In this document: positions 6,923-13,005 of the stretch, one piece after another | Numbering within the stretch: the stretch's first letter is position 1 | How the letters are laid out: every line of letters begins with the position of its first letter | DNA from: Klenkia sp. | GTDB lineage: Bacteria > Actinomycetota > Actinomycetes > Mycobacteriales > Geodermatophilaceae | Direction: 5' to 3' | DNA: 16,350 nucleotides | NCBI GenBank assembly: GCA_025966215.1 | Contig: JAOPVM010000138.1 | Coordinates: 1 to 16,350, forward strand | Notes under the pieces: generated by a model | Told to the model about the DNA's origin: nothing | The model's input: the letters and a program-made list of their open reading frames with translations, nothing else | Database searches by the model: none | Translations under genes and position numbers: made by a program

Positions 6923-7404
6923 AGCGTGCCGTCCAGCGTCATCGAGCGGCTTCCGCGCGAGGCGGTGCGGCCGGCGGCGGTGTAGGTCGGGGCGGCGTCG
7001 GGGCGGACCGACAACAGCGCCTCGTCGATGGCGGCCAGGCCGCTCTGGATGAGCTCGCGGTTGGCGTCGGAGAGCCCGCGCAGGTCGGTGACCAGGCCCA
7101 GCAGCGTCTCGTGGTGCCTGACCAGCAGGTCGTTCCACGGGGCCGGGACGTGCTCGGCGATGGTGCGCAGCGAGGGGTTGGGCTCCAGCCCGAGCGTGGC
7201 GGCGATGACCTCGGTGACCGCGCCGCGCTCCACCTCGAGGGTGCGCATCTGGTCGAGGACGACCTCGATCTCGTGCGCGATCCGCGGCAGCCAGCGGTTC
7301 TTGCCGCTGATGATCAGGTACTGCTTCTCCTCGGCCTTGAAGAGCAGCAGGTCCAGGAGCTCCTGCTCGCGCCAGAGCAGGGTCGACAGGTGCTGGTAGT
7401 CCAC
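6919..7404 (-). CDS. flgN: Flagellar export chaperone FlgN, 161 aa
   Basis: FlgN is a cytosolic chaperone that holds FlgK and FlgL for export. The GTG start at 7404 (VDYQHLSTLLWREQELLDLL) has AGGAG six bases upstream. The protein is mostly helical, with the conserved LIISGKNRWL segment (residues 30-39) and a C-terminal PTYTAAG motif (about 139-145), the counterpart of the YxxxG end of FlgN. It heads the flgN-flgK-flgL run, diverging from fliA, and overlaps flgK by 4 nt. The family is poorly conserved in sequence, so the call rests partly on gene order. Confidence 0.88.
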   Translation of the reverse strand: MDYQHLSTLLWREQELLDLLLFKAEEKQYLIISGKNRWLPRIAHEIEVVLDQMRTLEVERGAVTEVIAATLGLEPNPSLRTIAEHVPAPWNDLLVRHHETLLGLVTDLRGLSDANRELIQSGLAAIDEALLSVRPDAAPTYTAAGRTASRGSRSMTLDGTL

Positions 7405-7464
7405 CGCTGGCTCCTCTCGTCCTCGGTTCCCGGGGCACGGCTGCGCACCCGGTTCTCCCCACTG

Positions 7465-7491
7465 ACTTCGGCATCGCAGATCGGGGCTCAA
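7465..7491 (-). promoter_or_regulatory. Weak candidate sigma-28 promoter for flgN-flgK-flgL
   Basis: On the minus strand, GCCGAAGT (7472-7465) is preceded at 15 nt by TTGA (7491-7488). The -10 is fair and the -35 is off consensus. These -35 bases are the same four base pairs that form the TCAA -35 of the fliA promoter on the other strand, so the two promoters, if both real, would share DNA. Confidence 0.27.
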
Positions 7492-7515
7492 GTCGAAGCA
7501 GGAAGTTGCCGAGAA
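7488..7515 (+). promoter_or_regulatory. Candidate sigma-28 promoter for fliA (autoregulation)
   Basis: GGCTCAAG contains TCAA (7488-7491), followed after 16 nt by GCCGAGAA (7508-7515). The expected transcript start, near 7522, leaves a leader of about 30 nt before the GTG at 7554. The first eight bases, GGCTCAAG, are identical to those at the fliC promoter, and the spacing is the same. FliA control of its own gene is known in other bacteria; here it is inferred from the motif. Confidence 0.62.
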
Positions 7516-7553
7516 GGGTCAGATGGGGCTCGTGGGACGCCGAGATAGAGCTC

Positions 7554-8456
7554 GTGAACCCCTCGCGCCCGTCGCCTCCCCAGGCGGGTCCCCAGCAGCG
7601 CCGTGACACCGACCGGCTGGTCACCGAGCACCTCGCGCTCGCCCAGTACGCGGTCAACGCCGTCGCGGCACGCATCTCGCTGCCCGCACACGTGAGCCGC
7701 GAGGACCTGCTGTCCTGCGCCCAGATCGCGCTGGTCGAGGTGGCTCGGCGGTTCGACTCCACCGCGGGCGCCACGTTCGCCACCTACGCCCTCCCCCGCC
7801 TGCAGGGTGCGGTGCTCGACGAGCTGCGCTCGGGCGACTGGGCCAGCCGTTCGGTGCGAGCTGCCGCCCGGCGCTCGGACGCTGCCGCCGACGTCCTCGC
7901 CGCCCGGCTGGGCCGCCCGCCCACGCAGGCCGAGCTGGCCGCCGAGCTCGGGGTGCCGCTCGGCGAGCTGTCCACCCTGCAGGTCGACGTCCACCGGGCC
8001 GTGATGGTGAGCATCGACGCCGAGAGCGGGGACGACGGGAACACCTTCGACCTGCCCTCGACCGGGGACTCCCCGGAGAAGACGGTGGTGAAGAACGAGC
8101 GGGCCCGCCACCTGCACGAGGCGATGCACGCCCTGCCCGACCGCCTGGGCGAGGTCGTCGAGCGCAGTTTCTTCGGTGACGAATCCCTGACCGACATCGC
8201 TGCCGACCTCGGGGTGACGCTCTCCCGGGTCTCGCAGATGCGCGCCCGGGCCCTGACCCTGCTGCATGCCGCGATGAGCGAGGTGTGGGAGGAGACGCCG
8301 GTCGCCCCCGCGGGCGGGGTGCGCGCCCGCAACCAGCAGGCCGCCTACGTGGAGCAGGTCGTCACCCGCAGCCGGCCCCGCGGCAGCCGCGGCATGTGGC
8401 CCCCTCCCCCGCGCTCGGCCGACCAGGTGCGCACCGCCTTCACCCAGCCCGCCTGA
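7554..8456 (+). CDS. fliA: Flagellar sigma factor FliA (sigma-28), 300 aa
   Basis: FliA directs RNA polymerase to late flagellar promoters. Region 2 lies at about residues 50-100 (EDLLSCAQIALVEVARRFD, then FATYALPRLQGAVLDELRSG followed by DWASRSVR). Region 3 is at 109-142 (LGRPPTQAELAAELGVPLGE). The region 4 helix-turn-helix starts near 212 (LTDIAADLGVTLSRVSQMRA). The GTG at 7554 was chosen because the open frame upstream overlaps the predicted promoter; its ribosome-binding site is weak (a GAG eight or nine bases upstream). The tail after residue 242, some 55 residues rich in Pro and Arg, is longer than the family norm of about 240-260 aa total. No FlgM anti-sigma gene is visible in the window. 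Confidence 0.95.
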   Translation: MNPSRPSPPQAGPQQRRDTDRLVTEHLALAQYAVNAVAARISLPAHVSREDLLSCAQIALVEVARRFDSTAGATFATYALPRLQGAVLDELRSGDWASRSVRAAARRSDAAADVLAARLGRPPTQAELAAELGVPLGELSTLQVDVHRAVMVSIDAESGDDGNTFDLPSTGDSPEKTVVKNERARHLHEAMHALPDRLGEVVERSFFGDESLTDIAADLGVTLSRVSQMRARALTLLHAAMSEVWEETPVAPAGGVRARNQQAAYVEQVVTRSRPRGSRGMWPPPPRSADQVRTAFTQPA

Positions 8457-8468
8457 CCCCTTCGGGGG
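8457..8468 (+). terminator. Small UUCG-loop hairpin directly after fliA
   Basis: The four bases after the fliA stop, CCCC (8457-8460), pair with GGGG (8465-8468) around TTCG, a very stable tetraloop type closed by C-G. The stem is only 4 bp and has no T-run, so it may be a weak terminator or a 3'-end stabiliser that separates fliA from fliC transcription. Confidence 0.35.
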
Positions 8469-8494
8469 AGCTGCACAGATCCCCCGGTTTCGGC

Positions 8495-8522
8495 TCAAGG
8501 TGACCGGCGTCCTCGCCGTAAT
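8495..8522 (+). promoter_or_regulatory. Sigma-28 promoter of the flagellin gene
   Basis: GGCTCAAG with TCAA at 8495-8498, a 16-nt spacer, then GCCGTAAT at 8515-8522. It matches the FliA consensus pattern and resembles the site before fliA in both sequence and spacing. Transcription would start near 8529 and give a leader of about 64 nt that carries the GGA hairpin. Flagellin genes are classical sigma-28 targets. Confidence 0.72.
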
Positions 8523-8535
8523 GGTCACTGCACCC

Positions 8536-8557
8536 CCCGCAGCACGGATGCAGCGGG
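8536..8557 (+). promoter_or_regulatory. Leader hairpin with GGA loop: candidate CsrA binding site 1 of fliC
   Basis: CCCGC (8536-8540) pairs with GCGGG (8553-8557). An A-A mismatch follows (8541/8552), then GCA (8542-8544) pairs with TGC (8549-8551), closing the loop CGGA (8545-8548). A GGA presented in a short hairpin loop is the known CsrA recognition element. The hairpin falls wholly within the predicted untranslated leader, about 7-29 nt from the expected transcript start. Function is inferred. Confidence 0.5.
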
Positions 8558-8580
8558 AACCACCGGCACAGCCTTAATCC

Positions 8581-8587
8581 AGGAGGA
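8581..8587 (+). promoter_or_regulatory. fliC ribosome-binding site overlapping a second GGA (candidate CsrA site 2)
   Basis: AGGAGGA at 8581-8587 contains a strong Shine-Dalgarno sequence (AGGAGG, six bases before the ATG) and GGA at 8582-8584 and 8585-8587. Its distance to the hairpin GGA (8546-8548) is about 36-39 nt, a span one CsrA dimer could plausibly bridge. Any strong ribosome-binding site contains GGA, so this site alone proves little. Confidence 0.5.
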
Positions 8588-8592
8588 TCACC

Positions 8593-9729
8593 ATGGGCAT
8601 GCGCATCAACACCAACACCGCCGCGATGAACGCCTACCGCAACCTGTCGGTCAACGACTCGGCGATGAGCAAGTCCCTCGAGAAGCTGTCCTCGGGCTTC
8701 CGCATCAACCGCGCTGCGGACGACGCGGCCGGCCTGGCCATCTCCGAGGGCATGAAGTCCCAGATCGGTGGCCTCAAGGTCGCCGTCCGCAACACCCAGG
8801 ACGGCGTCAGCGTCGTGCAGACGGCGGAAGGCGCGCTGGCCACCAGCCAGGGCATCCTCCAGCGCATGCGTGACCTGTCCGTCCAGGCGGCGAACGACGG
8901 CGGCCTGTCGACCGACGCCAAGACGAACATCCAGTCCGAGCTGACCCAGCTCAACTCGGAGCTGACCCGCATCGCCGACACGACCACCTTCAACGGCAAG
9001 AAGCTGCTGGACGGCAACTACAGCGGCACCTTCCAGGTGGGCGCGAACGCCACCGAGGTCATCAGCGCCAGCGTCAAGTCCACCGGCGCCTCCGGCGCCG
9101 TCAGCAGCTGGGCCAACGGCGCGGCCGTGACCACGGCCGCTGCCGCGACCTTCGTCCACAACGGCGTCACCACGACGACCGCCGCCCTGACGGTCTCCAG
9201 CGACGCCAACAACATCGCGGCCCAGCTCAACGCCGACAACGCGTTCAAGCTCGCCTACACCGCGACGGTCGGCACCAACGGTGGCCTGGAGGTCCGCGCC
9301 AAGGACAACAGCATCACCGGCACCATCACCGCCGGCGGTGGCCTGAACGCCGCCGGGACCAACGTCGCTGCCGCGGCCGCCACCGGCGGGTTCTCCGCCG
9401 CGGCGCTGGGTGTCTCCTCGATCAACGTCACCGGCGCCGGCACCACCGGGGCCAACGCCGCCCTGGTCGCGCTGGACAAGGCGATCAGCTCGGTCTCCAC
9501 CGCCCGCGCCGACCTGGGTGCCATCCAGAACCGGTTCGAGCAGACCACCGCCAACCTGAACATCGCCGTGGAGAACCTGACCGCCAGCCGGTCGCGCATC
9601 GTCGACGTGGACATGGCCTCGGAGATGACCGAGTTCAGCAAGAACCAGATCCTGGTCCAGGCCGGCACCGCGATGCTGGCCCAGGCCAACCAGTCCTCGC
9701 AGGGGGTCCTGCAGCTGCTGCGAGGCTGA
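8593..9729 (+). CDS. fliC: Flagellin, 378 aa
   Basis: This is the filament subunit, exported and polymerised under the FliD cap. The N-terminal D0/D1 region (about 1-150) has MRINTNTAAMNAYRNL, then LEKLSSGFRINRAADDAAGL and LQRMRDLSVQAAN, the conserved D1 segment recognised by TLR5 in many flagellins. The central part (about 150-285) is variable and rich in Ala, Thr, Gly and Asn. The C-terminal D1/D0 region has GAIQNRFEQTTANLNIAVEN, then SRIVDVDMASEMTEFSKNQI, and ends NQSSQGVLQLLRG. It is monocistronic by appearance: its own promoter and leader lie upstream and a strong hairpin terminator follows. Only one flagellin gene is in the window. Confidence 0.98.
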   Translation: MGMRINTNTAAMNAYRNLSVNDSAMSKSLEKLSSGFRINRAADDAAGLAISEGMKSQIGGLKVAVRNTQDGVSVVQTAEGALATSQGILQRMRDLSVQAANDGGLSTDAKTNIQSELTQLNSELTRIADTTTFNGKKLLDGNYSGTFQVGANATEVISASVKSTGASGAVSSWANGAAVTTAAAATFVHNGVTTTTAALTVSSDANNIAAQLNADNAFKLAYTATVGTNGGLEVRAKDNSITGTITAGGGLNAAGTNVAAAAATGGFSAAALGVSSINVTGAGTTGANAALVALDKAISSVSTARADLGAIQNRFEQTTANLNIAVENLTASRSRIVDVDMASEMTEFSKNQILVQAGTAMLAQANQSSQGVLQLLRG

Positions 9730-9769
9730 TCCGACGCGGGAGCGACACCCGCTGCACAGCACTCCCGGT

Positions 9770-9799
9770 GAGGGGGGTGGCCACCCGGCCACCCCCCTC
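9770..9799 (+). terminator. Strong hairpin terminator after fliC
   Basis: The arm GAGGGGGGTGGCC (9770-9782) and the arm GGCCACCCCCCTC (9787-9799) are perfectly complementary over 13 bp with an ACCC loop. The structure starts 40 bp after the fliC stop. No T-run follows, which is common for terminators of high-GC actinobacteria. It should separate fliC from fliD transcription. Confidence 0.8.
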
Positions 9800-9853
9800 G
9801 CTGCCGTTCCGGGCCCTAGCGGTCCCCCGGAGGGGTCACCGGAGCTGCTCGGC

Positions 9854-9880
9854 TCAACAAGCACGCCGGACCGCCGATGA
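9854..9880 (+). promoter_or_regulatory. Sigma-28 promoter candidate for fliD
   Basis: GGCTCAAC with TCAA at 9854-9857, a 15-nt spacer, then GCCGATGA at 9873-9880. The -10 matches GCCGATAA at seven of eight positions. It lies between the fliC terminator and fliD, with a predicted leader of about 40 nt, so the fliD-fliS-fliT-like genes have their own late promoter. Confidence 0.68.
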
Positions 9881-9925
9881 CAGGAGGGCATCACCACCTG
9901 ACCCAGCACCCGGAGGGAGAACGCC

Positions 9926-11284
9926 ATGGCACTCGGAGTCGACGGACTGGTCTCCGGTCTGGACACCACCTCGATCATCAGCGGGCTGATGGCCGTCGAG
10001 TCCCGGCCGAAGACCCTGCTGCAGAACCAGATCACGGTCGCCCAGGCCAAGGCCAGCGCCTACCGGGCGGTCAACACCCGCTTCGACGCGATCCGCACCG
10101 CGGCCGAGGCACTCACCAGTGCCAGCCTGCAGGCAGCGAAGACCGCGTCCAGCAGCTCCGCTTCCCTGACCGCCTCCGCCAGCAGCTCCGCCTCCACGGG
10201 CCGGGTCACCTTCACCGTCCTCCAGCTGGCCTCCACCCAGGAGGTGATGAGCGAGCGGGTCTTCACGTCGGCCACCGCGTCGGTCACCGACGACGGAGTC
10301 CGGCCCTCCTGGCCCATCCAGGTCCTCGACGCCGAGGGCCGGGTCACCGACACGATCGTCGTCCCGGCCGGATCGTCGCTGGCCGATGTCGCCGAGCTGA
10401 TCAGCGCATCCGGCTACGGCCTGGACGCCACCGTCGTACAGGTCGGCAACGGGGAGTTCCGGCTCAAGGTCGTAGCCGACTCCGAAGGCAGCGCGGGCGC
10501 CTTCCGGATCGGTCTCACCGGCGAGGACGGCAGCCCGGACGAGCTGGCCTTCCGGCAGACCTCACCGGCCCAGGGCGCGATCGTCGACCTCGGCGGCGGC
10601 ATCCGCGCCAGCTCGGCGTCCAACACCTTCGAGAACCTCATCCCGGGCACCAGGATCACGGTCAGCAAGCTCGAGTCGGCCGTCACGGTCACCGTCGGCT
10701 CCGACGACGCCGCCATCACCGCCAAGGTCCAGGCGCTCGTCGACGCCGCCAACGGTGCGCTCGGCGTGAGCAAGGGCTACACGACCTCCACCGCCGGGCA
10801 GGCGACGGCGACGCTGCAGGGCGACCGCGCGCTCGTCCAGCTCTCCGACCAGGTGCTGAGCGCCATCTCCTCGGCCATCGGCGGGAAGAGCGCCAGCACC
10901 ATCGGCCTCCAGCTGACCCGCGACGGCAAGGTCACCTTCGACGCCGCCGCCTTCACCGCCAAGCTCGGCAGCGACCCGGCCGCGGTCACCGCCCTGCTGT
11001 CCGGGACCGACACCACCACCGGCATCGCCGGGAAGCTCGCCGCCCTGGCCAAGACCGCCAGTGACTCCTCCACCGGCACGCTCGTCCAGCTCGCCACCGG
11101 TCGCGACACCCTGGCCAAGGCCATCCAGGAGAAGGTCGACGCCTTCGACATCCGGCTGGCCGCACGACAGGCCACGCTGACCCGCCAGTTCGGGGCGCTG
11201 GAGACCGCGCTCAGCACGATCAAGAACCAGAGCTCGTGGTTGAGCTCGCAGATCGGCCAGCTCTACGACCCCAACGCGTCCTGA
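9926..11284 (+). CDS. fliD: Flagellar filament cap protein FliD, 452 aa
   Basis: FliD (HAP2) caps the growing filament and guides flagellin folding. The N-terminus MALGVDGLVSGLDTTSIISG with the following LMAVESRPKTLLQNQI is the FliD_N signature. The central domains hold beta-rich segments (for example RVTFTVLQLAS and FRLKVVAD). The C-terminal FliD_C part (from about residue 270) ends in a coiled-coil-like stretch (LAARQATLTRQFGALETALS, then IKNQSSWLSSQIGQL). The ATG at 9926 is preceded by GGAGGGAG. Length is normal for the family. FliS follows after 34 bp. Confidence 0.96.
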   Translation: MALGVDGLVSGLDTTSIISGLMAVESRPKTLLQNQITVAQAKASAYRAVNTRFDAIRTAAEALTSASLQAAKTASSSSASLTASASSSASTGRVTFTVLQLASTQEVMSERVFTSATASVTDDGVRPSWPIQVLDAEGRVTDTIVVPAGSSLADVAELISASGYGLDATVVQVGNGEFRLKVVADSEGSAGAFRIGLTGEDGSPDELAFRQTSPAQGAIVDLGGGIRASSASNTFENLIPGTRITVSKLESAVTVTVGSDDAAITAKVQALVDAANGALGVSKGYTTSTAGQATATLQGDRALVQLSDQVLSAISSAIGGKSASTIGLQLTRDGKVTFDAAAFTAKLGSDPAAVTALLSGTDTTTGIAGKLAALAKTASDSSTGTLVQLATGRDTLAKAIQEKVDAFDIRLAARQATLTRQFGALETALSTIKNQSSWLSSQIGQLYDPNAS

Positions 11285-11318
11285 CCGCCCGCTCCCCCGT
11301 AGCCCAGGAGAACCCAGA

Positions 11319-11702
11319 ATGACTGCCGCCCTGCGTGCCCGGTACGTGAACGAGTCGGTCTCGACCGCGTCCCCCCAGCGTCTGCTGGTGATGCTCTACG
11401 ACCGCCTCGCCCTGGACCTCCAGCGCGCCCAGGCCGCCCTCGGCGAGGGCGACCGGGTGGCTGCCAGCGAGCAGCTCATGCACGCCCAGGACATCGTCCT
11501 GGAGCTGCACGGCACGCTGAACGTCGAGGACTGGGACGGCGGCCCCGCGCTGTCCTCCCTGTACACCTGGGTGCACAGCGAGCTGGTGATGGCCAACGTC
11601 AAGGGCGACGCCCGCCGGGTGGCCGACTGCCGCACCGTCGTCGAGCCGCTGCGCGACGCGTGGTCCGAGGCCGCCGCGGTGCTCAGCGCCGGCCCGGTGT
11701 GA
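11319..11702 (+). CDS. fliS: Flagellin export chaperone FliS, 127 aa
   Basis: FliS binds the C-terminal D0 helix of flagellin in the cytosol and prevents premature polymerisation. The motif YVNESVSTASPQRLLVMLYD (residues 9-28) matches the family's Y...V.TASP..L..MLYD signature. The rest is a four-helix-bundle pattern, with LHGTLNVEDWDGGPALSSLY in the middle. The ATG at 11319 has AGGAG eight bases upstream. Its stop overlaps the next gene's GTG as GTGA (11699-11702). Confidence 0.94.
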   Translation: MTAALRARYVNESVSTASPQRLLVMLYDRLALDLQRAQAALGEGDRVAASEQLMHAQDIVLELHGTLNVEDWDGGPALSSLYTWVHSELVMANVKGDARRVADCRTVVEPLRDAWSEAAAVLSAGPV

Positions 11703-12112
11703 CCGTCCCCGGGCTCCGCCGGGTGAGCCCCGGCGAGTTCCGATCGGCCCCGGCCGGCCGGGCCGAGGACCGGCACCCCGGCGGCCGTGAGGAGCGCCGG
11801 CAGGCCTGGGCCGACGCCCTGGACGTCATCGAGGCCGACACCCAGCACGCCGAGCGCACGCTGGCCGGGGCCTCGGCCGAGGAGATCGCTGCCTGGGGAC
11901 GACGGTCCTCCGACTGGGTCCCTCCGACCGGTCTGGGCCCGATGCCGGCCGACCTGCGCGAGCGGGCCGCCCGCCTCCTGCAGCACCAGCTGGCCGTCGC
12001 CGAGGCGCTCGTGGAGGGGATCGTGCAGTCCCGCCGTCAGCGCGACGTGGCCGCCCGGATGTCGCAGACCCCGAGCCGCCCGGAGTCCTCGTTCATCGAC
12101 CGACCGGTCTAG
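11699..12112 (+). CDS. Putative FliT-like flagellar chaperone, 137 aa
   Basis: The GTG at 11699 overlaps the fliS stop, so the two are translationally coupled. The first 30 residues are Pro/Arg/Gly-rich and probably disordered. Two helical regions follow, about 31-62 (REERRQAWADALDVIEADTQ onward) and 84-121 (DLRERAARLLQHQLAVAEAL onward), linked by SSDWVPPTGLGPMP. Position after fliS and the small, helical, charged character suggest a FliT role as FliD chaperone or regulator. No diagnostic FliT residues can be named, because this family is very variable, so it could also be an unrelated coupled protein. Confidence 0.5.
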   Translation: MTVPGLRRVSPGEFRSAPAGRAEDRHPGGREERRQAWADALDVIEADTQHAERTLAGASAEEIAAWGRRSSDWVPPTGLGPMPADLRERAARLLQHQLAVAEALVEGIVQSRRQRDVAARMSQTPSRPESSFIDRPV

Positions 12113-12159
12113 GACCACCGACCACACGAGTCACAGCCGTCCGTTCGGCCCCGGTGGTC
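12113..12159 (+). repeat. Inverted repeat between the fliD and flgB operons (terminator or operator)
   Basis: GACCACCG (12113-12120) and CGGTGGTC (12152-12159) are perfect 8-bp arms with 31 nt between them, which contain a smaller GCCG/CGGC stem. It starts directly after the stop of the FliT-like gene, so it could end that transcript. Its right arm also touches the -35 of the flgB promoter candidate, so an operator is possible. Confidence 0.45.
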
Positions 12160-12185
12160 ACGACTCCGTCGGGCACTGCCGATGA
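12158..12185 (+). promoter_or_regulatory. Candidate sigma-28-type promoter for the flgB operon
   Basis: TCAC (12158-12161), a 16-nt spacer, then GCCGATGA (12178-12185). The -10 is identical to that at fliD; the -35 differs from TCAA by one base. Basal-body operons usually belong to an earlier class than sigma-28 genes, so another sigma factor may be responsible. Confidence 0.45.
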
Positions 12186-12202
12186 ACGGTTCGCGAGACA
12201 GA

Positions 12203-12223
12203 GGGCCCCCTCCCCGGGGGTCC
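12203..12223 (+). promoter_or_regulatory. Hairpin in the predicted flgB leader
   Basis: GGGCCCCC (12203-12210) pairs with GGGGGTCC (12216-12223), with one G-T pair and a TCCCC loop. It lies downstream of the promoter candidate and 28 bp before the flgB ATG. It may be a leader attenuator or a stabilising stem; if the promoter call is wrong, it may be a terminator for readthrough from upstream. Confidence 0.45.
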
Positions 12224-12250
12224 TGACGCGGACCAGCCGGAGGCACGGAG

Positions 12251-12598
12251 ATGATCTCGGACGCCACGATGAGCACGCTGCACGCGGCGCTCTCCGGGCT
12301 CGCCCAGCGGCAGCGGGTCGGTGCCGACAACATCGCCAACGTCAACACCCCGGGGTTCCTCGCCGGGCGTACCGACTTCGAGTCCACGCTGCGCACCGAG
12401 CTCGCCGACGGCCGGACCCCCACCGGCGGAGGCGGCTCGGTGACCCGGTCGCTGGCCGCCACCCGCACCGACGGCAACAACGTCGACCTGGACTCCGAGA
12501 CGGTCATCGCCACCGAGACCGGCCTGCGTTACCAGCTGGCGCTGTCGGCCCTCAACGGCAAGTACGACCTCCTGCGCAGCGCGCTCCGGACGCAGTGA
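12251..12598 (+). CDS. flgB: Flagellar basal-body rod protein FlgB, 115 aa
   Basis: FlgB is a proximal rod subunit assembled on FliE and the MS ring. The N-terminal motif ADNIANVNTPGFLAGRTDF is the rod-protein signature. The C-terminal helix (TGLRYQLALSALNGKYDLLR) pairs with it. The ATG has GGAGG seven bases upstream. The gene heads the flgB-flgC-fliE-fliF-fliG-fliH run, and its TGA overlaps the flgC ATG by one base (TGATG). Confidence 0.95.
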   Translation: MISDATMSTLHAALSGLAQRQRVGADNIANVNTPGFLAGRTDFESTLRTELADGRTPTGGGGSVTRSLAATRTDGNNVDLDSETVIATETGLRYQLALSALNGKYDLLRSALRTQ

Positions 12599-13005
12599 TG
12601 GCCGTCTTCGACTCGATCTCCATCTCCGGCTCGGGGATGACGCTGCACCGCAAGTACCTCGACGCGGTCTCGGACAACATCGCCAACATCAACACCGCGG
12701 CGGCGCCGGACCAGGAGGCCTTCAAGGAGCGGTTCATCGTCGCCCAGGCCGTGGACTACGGCTCGGGCTCCGGCGGGGTCCGGGTGGCCGGTGCGGCCTT
12801 CGGCAGCGCCGAGGGCAAGCTCGTCCACTCCCCCGACAACCCGCTGGCCGACGACGAGGGCTACGTCCGGATGCCCGACATCGACCTCGGCACCCAGATG
12901 ACGAACCTGATCATCGCCCAGCGCGGTTACCAGGCCAACATCAGCGCGATCTCGCGCGCCACCGACGCCTACCAGGCGGCCCTGCAGCTCGGGAAGAACC
13001 TGTGA
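12598..13005 (+). CDS. flgC: Flagellar basal-body rod protein FlgC, 135 aa
   Basis: FlgC is a proximal rod subunit that acts with FlgB. It starts MAVFDSISISGSGMTLHRKY, followed by VSDNIANINTAAAPDQEAF, the rod motif. The end has VRMPDIDLGTQMTNLIIAQR and then GYQANISAISRATDAYQAAL, the typical FlgC C-terminal helix. The open frame extends upstream through flgB in another frame, so the ATG at 12598, coupled to the flgB stop, is the sensible start. The stop overlaps fliE as GTGA. Confidence 0.95.
   Translation: MAVFDSISISGSGMTLHRKYLDAVSDNIANINTAAAPDQEAFKERFIVAQAVDYGSGSGGVRVAGAAFGSAEGKLVHSPDNPLADDEGYVRMPDIDLGTQMTNLIIAQRGYQANISAISRATDAYQAALQLGKNL

Noticed and set aside
9824..9835. A second CGGA-loop hairpin (CCCC/GGGG stem)
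   Set aside because: It lies between the fliC terminator and the fliD promoter, so it should not be part of either main transcript. A 4-bp G-C stem is expected by chance in such GC-rich DNA.
9877..11064. A plus-strand frame starting at ATG 9877, with AGGAGGG nearby, overlapping fliD
   Set aside because: The protein is Arg/Pro/His-rich frame-shadow sequence, and its ATG lies inside the predicted -10 element of the fliD promoter. FliD in the other frame is unambiguous.
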